From positions 1-64,000 of the forward strand of contig JAZGEF010000059.1 of the NCBI GenBank assembly GCA_036478595.1: DNA of 64,000 bases, given 5' to 3'. A program made the position numbers and the translations under genes. This stretch comes from Granulosicoccus sp036478595 (lineage in GTDB: Bacteria; Pseudomonadota; Gammaproteobacteria; Granulosicoccales; Granulosicoccaceae). Position 1 is the first letter of the stretch, and each line of letters starts with the position of its first letter. The notes below the pieces were generated by a model. It made no database searches, was not told the DNA's origin, and saw only the letters and a list, made by a program, of their open reading frames with translations. Shown here one piece after another: positions 9,302 through 16,698 of the stretch.

Positions 9302-10383
9302 GGTATCGGGCTTCCAAAAACGACTCCATCCATTAGCTTGTTGGCAGTGCGTAGTATTGCTGTGCTCTTGACTCTGTTGTTGTCCATAGAGGCGATAATG
9401 GTTGTCTGCCCAATGGGGTGCTCCACTGCGAGCGACTTTTGATCTCCAGTTGGCATGTTCACAAGCTCTCTTGCTGCCGAATTTTTTAACAAACAAGCAC
9501 TAGCCACACTGATTGCACCCAGCACACCAATTGACGCATGACAGCGATGTGGAATAAACGTGCGGGTAGCAATTACACCTCCGCGTTGCGCTGCACTAAT
9601 CATCGTCATCTTTGGCACTGTTTTGTCAGTTACATCGCCAAGGTTCATCAGTAGCCCGCATTGGAGGCGGATTTTCTCTAAGCGAGCCTTAAGCTGTGCA
9701 TTGTTATCTAGTGCTTCGCGTGTCTCAGTACCCGTAATGCCCATATCACTCGAGCGCAACACTACGCAAGGCATCCCGTTGTCGATCATCGTCACTTCAA
9801 TGCCGTCAACGACATCCACTTCATTGTCAGTGGGCAATAACGCACCGCAAGTGGAGCCGGCAATATCAAAAAATTCAAGCGTTATGGGCGAAGCCGATCC
9901 CGGTACGCCGTCAATCTGTGCGTCTCCTGCGTAGGTCACTTGTTGATTGGGGGTTTGTACGGTAGCGACAGCCAATTGCTCCGTGTTTTCCATAAAGATA
10001 GTCACGCGAGTGTTATCATTTTTGGGCTTCACCAAGCCACGTTCAATGGCAAACGGGCCAACAGCTGCTAATAGGTTTCCGCAATTTTGCGCATCGCTAA
10101 CCGTAGATTGATTAACTGATACTTGTAAAAATAGATAATCCACATCCACGCCAGGGCGTGTAGATGCTTGAACGATGGCGACTTTAGATGTTAAGGGATC
10201 GGCGCCACCCATGCCGTTAATCTGACGTGGGTCGGGGGAACCCATAATACTGGCAAGCGTCGCATTGCGAACTGCAACATCACTGGGCAAATCACTTGCT
10301 AAAAAATAGCCGCCTTTAGAGGTGCCACCGCGCATCCATATGCAGGGAATGCCACCGTTAGCACTTAACGGGCTTTTACTCAT
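9298..10383 (-). CDS. galD: 4-oxalomesaconate tautomerase (PrpF/GalD family)
   Basis: The 361-aa protein belongs to the PrpF/diaminopimelate-epimerase-fold isomerases. The N-terminal GIPCIWMRGGTSKGGYFL is the GalD/LigU-type signature. It should interconvert keto/enol or double-bond isomers of 4-oxalomesaconate before hydration by LigJ. It lies 2 nt after ligK and overlaps ligI by 4 nt, in the middle of the protocatechuate 4,5-cleavage genes. The name ligU would apply if the Sphingobium isomerase chemistry holds; sequence alone does not separate the two. Confidence 0.87.
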   Translation of the reverse strand: MSKSPLSANGGIPCIWMRGGTSKGGYFLASDLPSDVAVRNATLASIMGSPDPRQINGMGGADPLTSKVAIVQASTRPGVDVDYLFLQVSVNQSTVSDAQNCGNLLAAVGPFAIERGLVKPKNDNTRVTIFMENTEQLAVATVQTPNQQVTYAGDAQIDGVPGSASPITLEFFDIAGSTCGALLPTDNEVDVVDGIEVTMIDNGMPCVVLRSSDMGITGTETREALDNNAQLKARLEKIRLQCGLLMNLGDVTDKTVPKMTMISAAQRGGVIATRTFIPHRCHASIGVLGAISVASACLLKNSAARELVNMPTGDQKSLAVEHPIGQTTIIASMDNNRVKSTAILRTANKLMDGVVFGSPIP

Positions 10384-10385
10384 CG

Positions 10386-11078
10386 CTACACATACTTTAA
10401 ACCTTTTTCGGCCAAGCGTTCGCGCATCTTGTATAGATCAAGGCCCAAGGTGCCTGCTTCAAATTCTTTACGCTTGGAATCCTCATTAGCGATGCGCGCC
10501 AAGGCTTTATCCAGCACGTCTTTTGCCTCTTCACGGCGTACAACACAGACGCCATCATCGTCAGCTACAACAACATCGCCTGCGCGTACGATTTCACCAG
10601 CGCAAACAATATCAACATTAACCGAACCTAGTGTCTCCTTAATACAACCTTGTACGCCAATGATTTTGCTCCAAACGGGAAACCCCATCTCTGTCAGCTC
10701 TTTTACGTCACGCACACCGGCATCGATAACCAATCCACGACAACCACGTGCTTTGGCAGAGGTTGCAAGTAGATCGCCAAAATAGCCTGCATCAGATGGT
10801 GAAATGGTGCCCAGTACGAGTAGATCGCCTTCTTTGATTTGTTCAACTGCAACATGCAACATCCAGTTATCCATCGGTGGTGCTAAAACCGTTACCGCTG
10901 ATGCCGCTATCGAAGTGCCAGAATATATTGGGCGCATATAGGATGCAAGCATGCCTTTGCGGCCTTGAGCTTCATGCACAGTTGCTACACCACATGTGGC
11001 TAAGCCATCTATAACTACCTGATCGGCGCGTTCGATATGTTGAACCACTAAGCCGGTTTCATTGGGTAGGGAAGTCAT
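10386..11078 (-). CDS. ligK: 4-carboxy-4-hydroxy-2-oxoadipate aldolase
   Basis: This RraA-fold class II aldolase cleaves 4-carboxy-4-hydroxy-2-oxoadipate to pyruvate and oxaloacetate, and usually also decarboxylates oxaloacetate. At 230 aa it matches LigK/GalC/ProA aldolases. Visible motifs are GDLLATSAKARGCRGLVIDA followed by the GVRD active-site Arg-Asp, then ADDDGVCVV. It lies in the lig operon, 23 nt after ligC and 2 nt before galD. Distinct from the RraA-like protein at 19.9 kb, it has the long C-terminal helix typical of LigK. Confidence 0.92.
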   Translation of the reverse strand: MTSLPNETGLVVQHIERADQVVIDGLATCGVATVHEAQGRKGMLASYMRPIYSGTSIAASAVTVLAPPMDNWMLHVAVEQIKEGDLLVLGTISPSDAGYFGDLLATSAKARGCRGLVIDAGVRDVKELTEMGFPVWSKIIGVQGCIKETLGSVNVDIVCAGEIVRAGDVVVADDDGVCVVRREEAKDVLDKALARIANEDSKRKEFEAGTLGLDLYKMRERLAEKGLKYV

Positions 11079-11101
11079 GATTGAATCCGTTGGTTTCTGA
11101 G

Positions 11102-12049
11102 CTATAACAGGGCTTGTTGAAGGCGATCTAACACCGCCATCGCAGGCAACGTTTGCGCAAATGATCCATTGGGTTCACGACCTTCTTCAATAGCCTGAAC
11201 AAACTCTCGATCGATCAACTCGATGCCATTGTTTGAAACTGCCACTTTGCTTAAATCGATTGGCTCTTCACGGCCGTCCACAAGATCGTCATAACGTGCG
11301 ATGTAAGTACCGTTATCGCATATATACCTAAAGAACGTACCTAAGGGGCCATCGTTATTAAACGACAAGCTCAAGGTACATAATTTACCGGTAGGTGTTT
11401 TTAAACCAATGCTCATATCCATTGCAATACCCAACTCTGGATGCAATGGCCCTTGCAGTGCATACACTTCAGATGGAACCTCACCGGTTTGATACATAAA
11501 CAAATCAACCGTGTGACAGGCATGATGCCAGAGCAAGTGATCCGTCCAGCTACGTGGGTTACCCATAGCGTTCATGTTGCTGCGCCGAAAGAAGTAGGTT
11601 TGTACATCCATTTGTTGGATTGCTAGCTCACCTTTTTGGATGCGTTGGTGCATATACTGATGGGATGGATTGAAACGTCTGACTTGCCCGGCCATGCCGA
11701 CCAAGCTTGTTTTGGCGTGAGCATCAACCACCCGCTGTGCATCTTCGATACTGTCAGACATAGGAATCTCACACAACACGTGTTTACCCGCTTCAAGGCA
11801 TTGAATGCTTTGATCAGCATGCATCTGCGTGGGTGTTGAGAGGATGACTGCATCGACATCATCACGTGCCAACGATTCACCAAGGTCAGTGGTCGCGTGG
11901 GCGATATTGCGTTGTTTTGCGAATTTCTCAATCGCCTCCGAGGTACGCCCTATAACTGAAGCCACTTCAACTCCATCAATCTTGGATAAAGCATCCAAAT
12001 GCTTCATTCCAAAAGCGCCGGCGGCTCCTGCTACTGCAATGCGAATCAT
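11102..12049 (-). CDS. ligC: 4-carboxy-2-hydroxymuconate-6-semialdehyde dehydrogenase
   Basis: This Gfo/Idh/MocA-family dehydrogenase oxidises the hemiacetal of 4-carboxy-2-hydroxymuconate semialdehyde to 2-pyrone-4,6-dicarboxylate with NAD(P). The protein is 315 aa with the Rossmann motif AGAAGAFGMKHL and the LigC-characteristic stretches RRFNPSHQYMH, QMDVQTYFFRR, SWTDHLLWHHACHTVDLF and FFRYICDNGT. The start at 12049 is chosen because its ATG shares one base with the TAA of ligB (TAATG). A start at 12070 would lie inside ligB. Confidence 0.94.
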   Translation of the reverse strand: MIRIAVAGAAGAFGMKHLDALSKIDGVEVASVIGRTSEAIEKFAKQRNIAHATTDLGESLARDDVDAVILSTPTQMHADQSIQCLEAGKHVLCEIPMSDSIEDAQRVVDAHAKTSLVGMAGQVRRFNPSHQYMHQRIQKGELAIQQMDVQTYFFRRSNMNAMGNPRSWTDHLLWHHACHTVDLFMYQTGEVPSEVYALQGPLHPELGIAMDMSIGLKTPTGKLCTLSLSFNNDGPLGTFFRYICDNGTYIARYDDLVDGREEPIDLSKVAVSNNGIELIDREFVQAIEEGREPNGSFAQTLPAMAVLDRLQQALL

Positions 12050-12888
12050 TATGCGGTTTCCTGATAACAAACGAGGCCAGCTGCCGTATTCGACATAGGC
12101 ACATGATAAAAGCGGTAGGCTTCAGATGGGGCCTGCATAGCCCCACGCATCGTTAACCACATAATAAGCTCGATACCTTCAGAGCCTGCATCACGCATGT
12201 AATCAATGTGGGAAAGCTTGGCAAGTGCTTCGGGATTATCTTGTAGATTGTCGAGAAAGTACTGATCAAACTCTTGATTGATTAAGCCAGCACGTTCGCC
12301 CTGTAACTGGTGCCCCATGCCGCCAGTACCAAATACTGCTACTTTTAAGTCCTCAGGGTACGACTCAACCGCTTTGCGCAGAGCTTTACCTAAATTGAAA
12401 CAACGATTTCCCGTTGGCTGAGGGTATTTAATAACGTTCACGCATAATGGAATAACTTTGCATGGCCAAACATCCGGCTTATCAAACATCACCGTCATCG
12501 GAACGGTTAGGCCATGGTCAACTGTCATCTCATTGGCAAGCGCCATATCGAATTCATCCATGACTAGGCTCTCTAGTATGTGCCCGGCTAAATCTCCATG
12601 CCCGTCAATATCTGGTACCTGGCGCGGGCCATAGCCTTCGTCGTGCGGTTTGTACTGATCAGCAACACCTAATACAAACGTATTGATTAAATCCACTGAA
12701 AAAGCTGATGCATGATCGTTATAAACAAGAATCACCACATCAGGAGCAACGTTTCTAATCCACTCGCGAGCAGGGCCATAACCATCAAACAAGGGCTTGT
12801 AGTAGGGATCCTGTTCCATGCCTTTATCTGCAGCAGCGCCAATGGACGGTATGTGTGAGCAGCCTACACCAGCAACGATTTTAGCCAT
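12049..12888 (-). CDS. ligB: Protocatechuate 4,5-dioxygenase beta (catalytic) subunit
   Basis: This class III extradiol dioxygenase subunit holds the Fe(II) centre that opens protocatechuate between C4 and C5. The 279-aa chain has His12 (GVGCSHIPSIG), His59 (YNDHASAF) and Glu240 (SEGIELIMWL) at the positions expected for the His-His-Glu triad of LigB. It lies 3 nt downstream of ligA and overlaps ligC by 1 nt. It needs the LigA alpha chain to close the active site. Confidence 0.95.
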   Translation of the reverse strand: MAKIVAGVGCSHIPSIGAAADKGMEQDPYYKPLFDGYGPAREWIRNVAPDVVILVYNDHASAFSVDLINTFVLGVADQYKPHDEGYGPRQVPDIDGHGDLAGHILESLVMDEFDMALANEMTVDHGLTVPMTVMFDKPDVWPCKVIPLCVNVIKYPQPTGNRCFNLGKALRKAVESYPEDLKVAVFGTGGMGHQLQGERAGLINQEFDQYFLDNLQDNPEALAKLSHIDYMRDAGSEGIELIMWLTMRGAMQAPSEAYRFYHVPMSNTAAGLVCYQETA

Positions 12889-12891
12889 GAG

Positions 12892-13284
12892 CTATCTACC
12901 CGTCTGATTTTGTTTCTTACTTTGATTGCCTTCAAGATTTCTGCCACCCTCCAGCATCATCGCTTTAAATTCATCAACCGTCATATCACTCATCATGCCA
13001 CCCACGTGTTGCATCGTTAGACCATCGAATATCGCGAGTTTAAACGTGTAATAGATATTACCACCCAGCTGCAGCATGCCTAACCAGTTACGATCATCGA
13101 TCATTTGGCGTTGTTCTGCTGTCATTGGGTATTGCTCTAGATAAGCGATTGGATCGGCCCGAAACTTATCTCGGTTATTTGCTTGATCCAGCGATTTACA
13201 AAACTTGTTTAAATGAAACCCCTCCTTGCAGCGCTTTGTATCAAATACGTAGGTTCCGGGGATGTCGTCGAAGTCATTATCCAT
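12892..13284 (-). CDS. ligA: Protocatechuate 4,5-dioxygenase alpha subunit
   Basis: The 130-aa small subunit packs against LigB and helps form the substrate pocket. Family features are IPGTYVFDTKRCKEGFHLNK at the start, the FRADPIAYLEQYPMTAEQRQ helix and the DRNWLGMLQLGGNIYY segment. It is the first gene of the lig operon and faces the gntR gene across a 110-bp promoter region that contains two palindromic operator candidates. Confidence 0.94.
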   Translation of the reverse strand: MDNDFDDIPGTYVFDTKRCKEGFHLNKFCKSLDQANNRDKFRADPIAYLEQYPMTAEQRQMIDDRNWLGMLQLGGNIYYTFKLAIFDGLTMQHVGGMMSDMTVDEFKAMMLEGGRNLEGNQSKKQNQTGR

Positions 13285-13323
13285 AGCGGAGATTCATAAC
13301 AGTAAAGTAGAAATTGATAGTGA

Positions 13324-13333
13324 TTGTATACAA
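13324..13333. promoter_or_regulatory. Putative GntR operator 1
   Basis: This is a perfect 10-bp palindrome TTGTATACAA in the ligA/gntR divergent region. The TGTATACA core resembles operators of FCD-type GntR regulators. A second copy is centred exactly 63 bp away, six helical turns. Confidence 0.6.
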
Positions 13334-13386
13334 GAATATATTCAAGAGCCAATGATTTGCTAAAATTGGGCTGAACAAGCACAATA

Positions 13387-13396
13387 ATGTATACAT
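13387..13396. promoter_or_regulatory. Putative GntR operator 2, overlapping the gntR start codon
   Basis: This is a perfect 10-bp palindrome ATGTATACAT with the same TGTATACA core as the site at 13324. It covers the first bases of the gntR start codon (13395), so binding would also repress the regulator's own gene. Confidence 0.6.
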
Positions 13397-14135
13397 GAAG
13401 AAAACGATCAACAGCCAAACCAACCACTCGCAAACAGAGCGAGGCTTGAGGGAATTGCGCAGCAGAATTATTGCCGGGCATTGGCCTGCGGGCAGTAAAC
13501 TGCGCGAAGTGCCCTTATCTGAGTCGTTGGGTGTATCGCGCACACCATTAAGAGCGGCATTATTAAAACTTGAGCAAGAAGGTTTAGTCGAGCGCTCTGG
13601 CGCTGGTTATACGGTGCGAGGATTTTCACTCGAAGACGCTTACGTTGCGATCGAGCTACGCGGCGTTATTGAAGGTACCGCCGCTCGTACGGCAGCTGAG
13701 CGTGGTGTAACAACAGCGGAGCTAGTTGCGATTAAACAAACCGTAGCCGCCATTGATACCATCCTTGAACAAGACACAATAGACGGCTATGCGGCTCTTA
13801 ATGATCAGTTTCACGATCAGCTTGCTGAGCTTGCTGATAACAAACTCATTAAACGTGAAGTAGAACGAGCCAGTCAATTGCCTTTCGCGGCACCGAGTGC
13901 GTTTTCATCTAATAGCGATGACCTTGCCAGATTCAAAACATCACTAGTTGTTGGTCAACAGCACCATCATGCACTGGTACAAGCTATTGAGCGGGGCGAA
14001 GGCGCTCGAGCTGATGCGCTGGCGCGTGAGCATGCGCAGTTAGGCAGAGCTAATATAGAAATAGCCTACTTAGAGCGCGCTGAAAATGACCGAGCAGTGC
14101 CGCAGTTGGCACTAGTCACTGCAGAGCAATCATAA
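13395..14135 (+). CDS. GntR-family transcriptional regulator with FCD ligand domain
   Basis: The 246-aa regulator has an N-terminal winged helix (LRSRIIAGHWPAGSKLREVPL, SLGVSRTPLRAALLKLEQEG) and a C-terminal all-helical FCD domain. Metal/ligand positions fit NDQFHDQL, QQHHHALV and the AREHAQLG helix. It lies divergent to ligA and shares one base with pobA (TAATG), so it is the obvious local regulator of 4-hydroxybenzoate/protocatechuate use, probably a repressor released by a pathway acid. The effector is not deducible. Confidence 0.88.
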   Translation: MKKTINSQTNHSQTERGLRELRSRIIAGHWPAGSKLREVPLSESLGVSRTPLRAALLKLEQEGLVERSGAGYTVRGFSLEDAYVAIELRGVIEGTAARTAAERGVTTAELVAIKQTVAAIDTILEQDTIDGYAALNDQFHDQLAELADNKLIKREVERASQLPFAAPSAFSSNSDDLARFKTSLVVGQQHHHALVQAIERGEGARADALAREHAQLGRANIEIAYLERAENDRAVPQLALVTAEQS

Positions 14136-15304
14136 TGCGCGTACAAGTTGCCATTATCGGAGGTGGGCCTTCAGGGTTATTGCTGGGTCAACTTCTGCAT
14201 AAATCCGGTATTGACACGATAGTGCTGGAGCGCAAAACGCGCGAGTACGTTCTTAGCCGTATTCGAGCCGGCGTTTTGGAGCGAGGCTTTGTTGAATTAA
14301 TGGAAGAAGCAGGGGCTGCAGATCGCTTGCATGCGGAGTCGTTTACCCACAACGGTGTGGTGTTTTCAAGCAACAACGGTCATTTTGATCTGTCGTTTGA
14401 TAAGTACATTAACCGGCCGATGACTGTATACGGCCAAACAGAGCTAACACGTGACTTATATGATGCAAGAGAACACGTAGGTGCAGAAACCCTATTCAAT
14501 GTTGTTGGAGTCACGCTCAACGATCTCAAAACAAAGTCGCCCAGCATTGATTGCGTAGTAGATGGAGAATCTATTCATATAGATTGCGATTACATAGCGG
14601 GGTGTGATGGATTTCATGGCGTTTGTCGTCAGCACATCCCAAAAGACAAACGTAAGGAATACATAAAAGAATATCCGTTCGGATGGCTGGGTATCTTGTC
14701 AGAAACTGCGCCAGTACATGAGGAGCTTGTTTACAGTAACTCAGACAGAGGTTTTGCACTGTGTTCCATGCGCAATCAACACTTAAGCCGCTACTATATC
14801 CAATGCGATATCAACGACAGCGTTGATAACTGGAGTGATGCCGCATTTTGGGATGAGCTAAAACGTCGTATACCCGAACAATTCGCCGATCAAATCGAAA
14901 CTGGCCCATCAACTGAAAAATCCATTGCGCCATTACGCTCCTTTGTGTGCGAACCCATGCAGTGGGGTAATTTATTTTTATGTGGTGACGCCGCCCATAT
15001 TGTGCCGCCCACTGGTGCTAAAGGGCTCAATACCGCTGCATCAGATGTACGTTATTTGTATCGGGCTTTAAAACAACACTACGCCAATAAGGATTCGAGT
15101 GGGCTGGAAAGCTATTCGCAAACAGCACTAGACAGAGTCTGGAAAGTCGAACGGTTCAGTTGGTGGATGACATCCATCTTACATCGATTTCCGGATCAAT
15201 CAGGCTTTGATATCAAAATACAGCAAGCGGAAATTGCCTTTCTACAACAAAATGAGGCGGCTCAGGCAAGCCTTGCGATTAATTACGTTGGCCTGCCTTA
15301 TTAA
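14135..15304 (+). CDS. pobA: 4-hydroxybenzoate 3-monooxygenase
   Basis: This FAD-dependent hydroxylase converts 4-hydroxybenzoate to protocatechuate with NADPH and O2. The 389-aa length is typical. It has GGGPSGLLLGQLL (FAD-binding GxGxxG), the LSRIRAGVLERG region that carries substrate-contacting Arg residues, and the GDAAHIVPPTGAKGLNTAASD flavin motif. It is translationally coupled to the gntR gene and followed 30 nt later by ligJ. It feeds the protocatechuate 4,5-dioxygenase encoded divergently. Confidence 0.96.
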   Translation: MRVQVAIIGGGPSGLLLGQLLHKSGIDTIVLERKTREYVLSRIRAGVLERGFVELMEEAGAADRLHAESFTHNGVVFSSNNGHFDLSFDKYINRPMTVYGQTELTRDLYDAREHVGAETLFNVVGVTLNDLKTKSPSIDCVVDGESIHIDCDYIAGCDGFHGVCRQHIPKDKRKEYIKEYPFGWLGILSETAPVHEELVYSNSDRGFALCSMRNQHLSRYYIQCDINDSVDNWSDAAFWDELKRRIPEQFADQIETGPSTEKSIAPLRSFVCEPMQWGNLFLCGDAAHIVPPTGAKGLNTAASDVRYLYRALKQHYANKDSSGLESYSQTALDRVWKVERFSWWMTSILHRFPDQSGFDIKIQQAEIAFLQQNEAAQASLAINYVGLPY

Positions 15305-15334
15305 GGTGTTGCTGACAGATGAAGAGATGAACCT

Positions 15335-16357
15335 ATGATTATCGATTGCCACGGTCACTACACAACAGCGCCGGCGGCCCATCAATCTTGGCGCGACGCG
15401 CAGACAGCAGCGCTAAGCGATGCCGCTTTGTCAGTGCCGCCCTATGGTGACATCACTGATGATGAAATTTGTGAGACGGTTGAAACCAACCAATTGCGCC
15501 TACAACAAGAGCGCGGAGCGGATCTAACGTTGTTCTCGCCACGCGCATCGGCGATGGGGCATCACATTGGTGATGGTAACGTCAGCATGACGTGGACGCG
15601 AGCGTGTAATGATCTTATCTACCGTGTGTGCGAGCTATACCCTCAAAACTTTGCCCCGGTATGTCAACTTCCGCAGTCGCCCGGTGCATCATTGGATGGG
15701 TCAATAGCGGAATTAAAGCGCTGCGTTAATGAGCTCGGTTTTGTTGGTTGTAATGTAAACCCGGATCCATCCGGTGGACATTGGACATCCAAACCACTTA
15801 CCAACAAATACTGGTATCCCCTTTTTGAGGCAATGGTGGAACTTGATGTGCCCGCAATGGTGCATGTATCCAGTTCATGTAATGAAAATTTCCATGCAAC
15901 GGGTGCGCACTACATTAATGCTGATACCACAGCATTCATGCAATTTATCCAAGGCGATCTATTTACTGACTTCCCCAATTTGCGATTTATCATTCCACAC
16001 GGGGGTGGGGCGGTGCCGTACCACTGGGGCCGTTACCGTGGATTGGCGGACATGCTCAAAAAACCTCTATTAAAAACACATGTAATGGAGAACGTCTACT
16101 TTGATACCTGTGTTTACCACCAACCGGGTATTGATCTATTGGTTAACGTTATCGATCACAAGAATATTTTGTTTGGTTCTGAAATGGTGGGTGCCGTCAG
16201 AGGTATCGATCCAGAAACCGGTCAATATTTTGATGACACTAAACGCTATATCGATGCATTGCTGATAAGTGATGGAATAAAACAAGATATATTTGAGAAT
16301 AATGTGCGTCGTGTATTTCCGCGCCTGGATGTTCGCTTGAAGGCGCAAGGCCGTTAG
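15335..16357 (+). CDS. ligJ: 4-oxalomesaconate hydratase (LigJ-type amidohydrolase)
   Basis: It hydrates 4-oxalomesaconate to 4-carboxy-4-hydroxy-2-oxoadipate, the substrate of LigK. The 340-aa TIM-barrel protein begins MIIDCHGHYTTAP, with the HxH zinc ligands at residues 6 and 8. Further conserved segments are FSPRASAMGHHIGDGN, GCNVNPDPSGGHW and the IIPHGGGAVPYHWGRY metal-site region. Its separation from the other lig genes into the pobA transcript is noteworthy. With it, every enzyme of the 4,5-cleavage route is present. Confidence 0.92.
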   Translation: MIIDCHGHYTTAPAAHQSWRDAQTAALSDAALSVPPYGDITDDEICETVETNQLRLQQERGADLTLFSPRASAMGHHIGDGNVSMTWTRACNDLIYRVCELYPQNFAPVCQLPQSPGASLDGSIAELKRCVNELGFVGCNVNPDPSGGHWTSKPLTNKYWYPLFEAMVELDVPAMVHVSSSCNENFHATGAHYINADTTAFMQFIQGDLFTDFPNLRFIIPHGGGAVPYHWGRYRGLADMLKKPLLKTHVMENVYFDTCVYHQPGIDLLVNVIDHKNILFGSEMVGAVRGIDPETGQYFDDTKRYIDALLISDGIKQDIFENNVRRVFPRLDVRLKAQGR

Positions 16358-16698
16358 TTTCCGATGAAAGTACCAAAAGACACTACTAACGCCACTCAGT
16401 GATCGGCCCGCCAGATGAAGTAATGTAACCGAGTGGCGCTCATTTTGTGCTCATGGTTATTCAAACAAACGTTTAAATTTTGGATAACATCAAACTTGCG
16501 CACCGGTAGTAAGGCAACTAACCCCCCCATTAACACCGGTAATTATATTAGTACTGCGTTGGCAGCGGTAACCCTAATTTGATGTTCCTAAGCCACAGTG
16601 TTATTTAACGTCAACGACAGAAGCACTGATGTTATTACCGCAGTGCTGGCCGGAAGCGATAACAAATCAATAATTATCTAACAGGAACGTTCACAAGT
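16358..16698. other. Intergenic region with two inverted repeats
   Basis: No gene is seen in these 341 bases. Arms CGCCACTC (16390-16397) and GAGTGGCG (16431-16438), followed by CTCATTTTG, may form a weak terminator for the gntR-pobA-ligJ transcript. A second repeat, AGCACTG (16622-16628) and CAGTGCT (16641-16647), lies upstream of the GGDEF/EAL gene and could belong to its leader. Confidence 0.35.
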
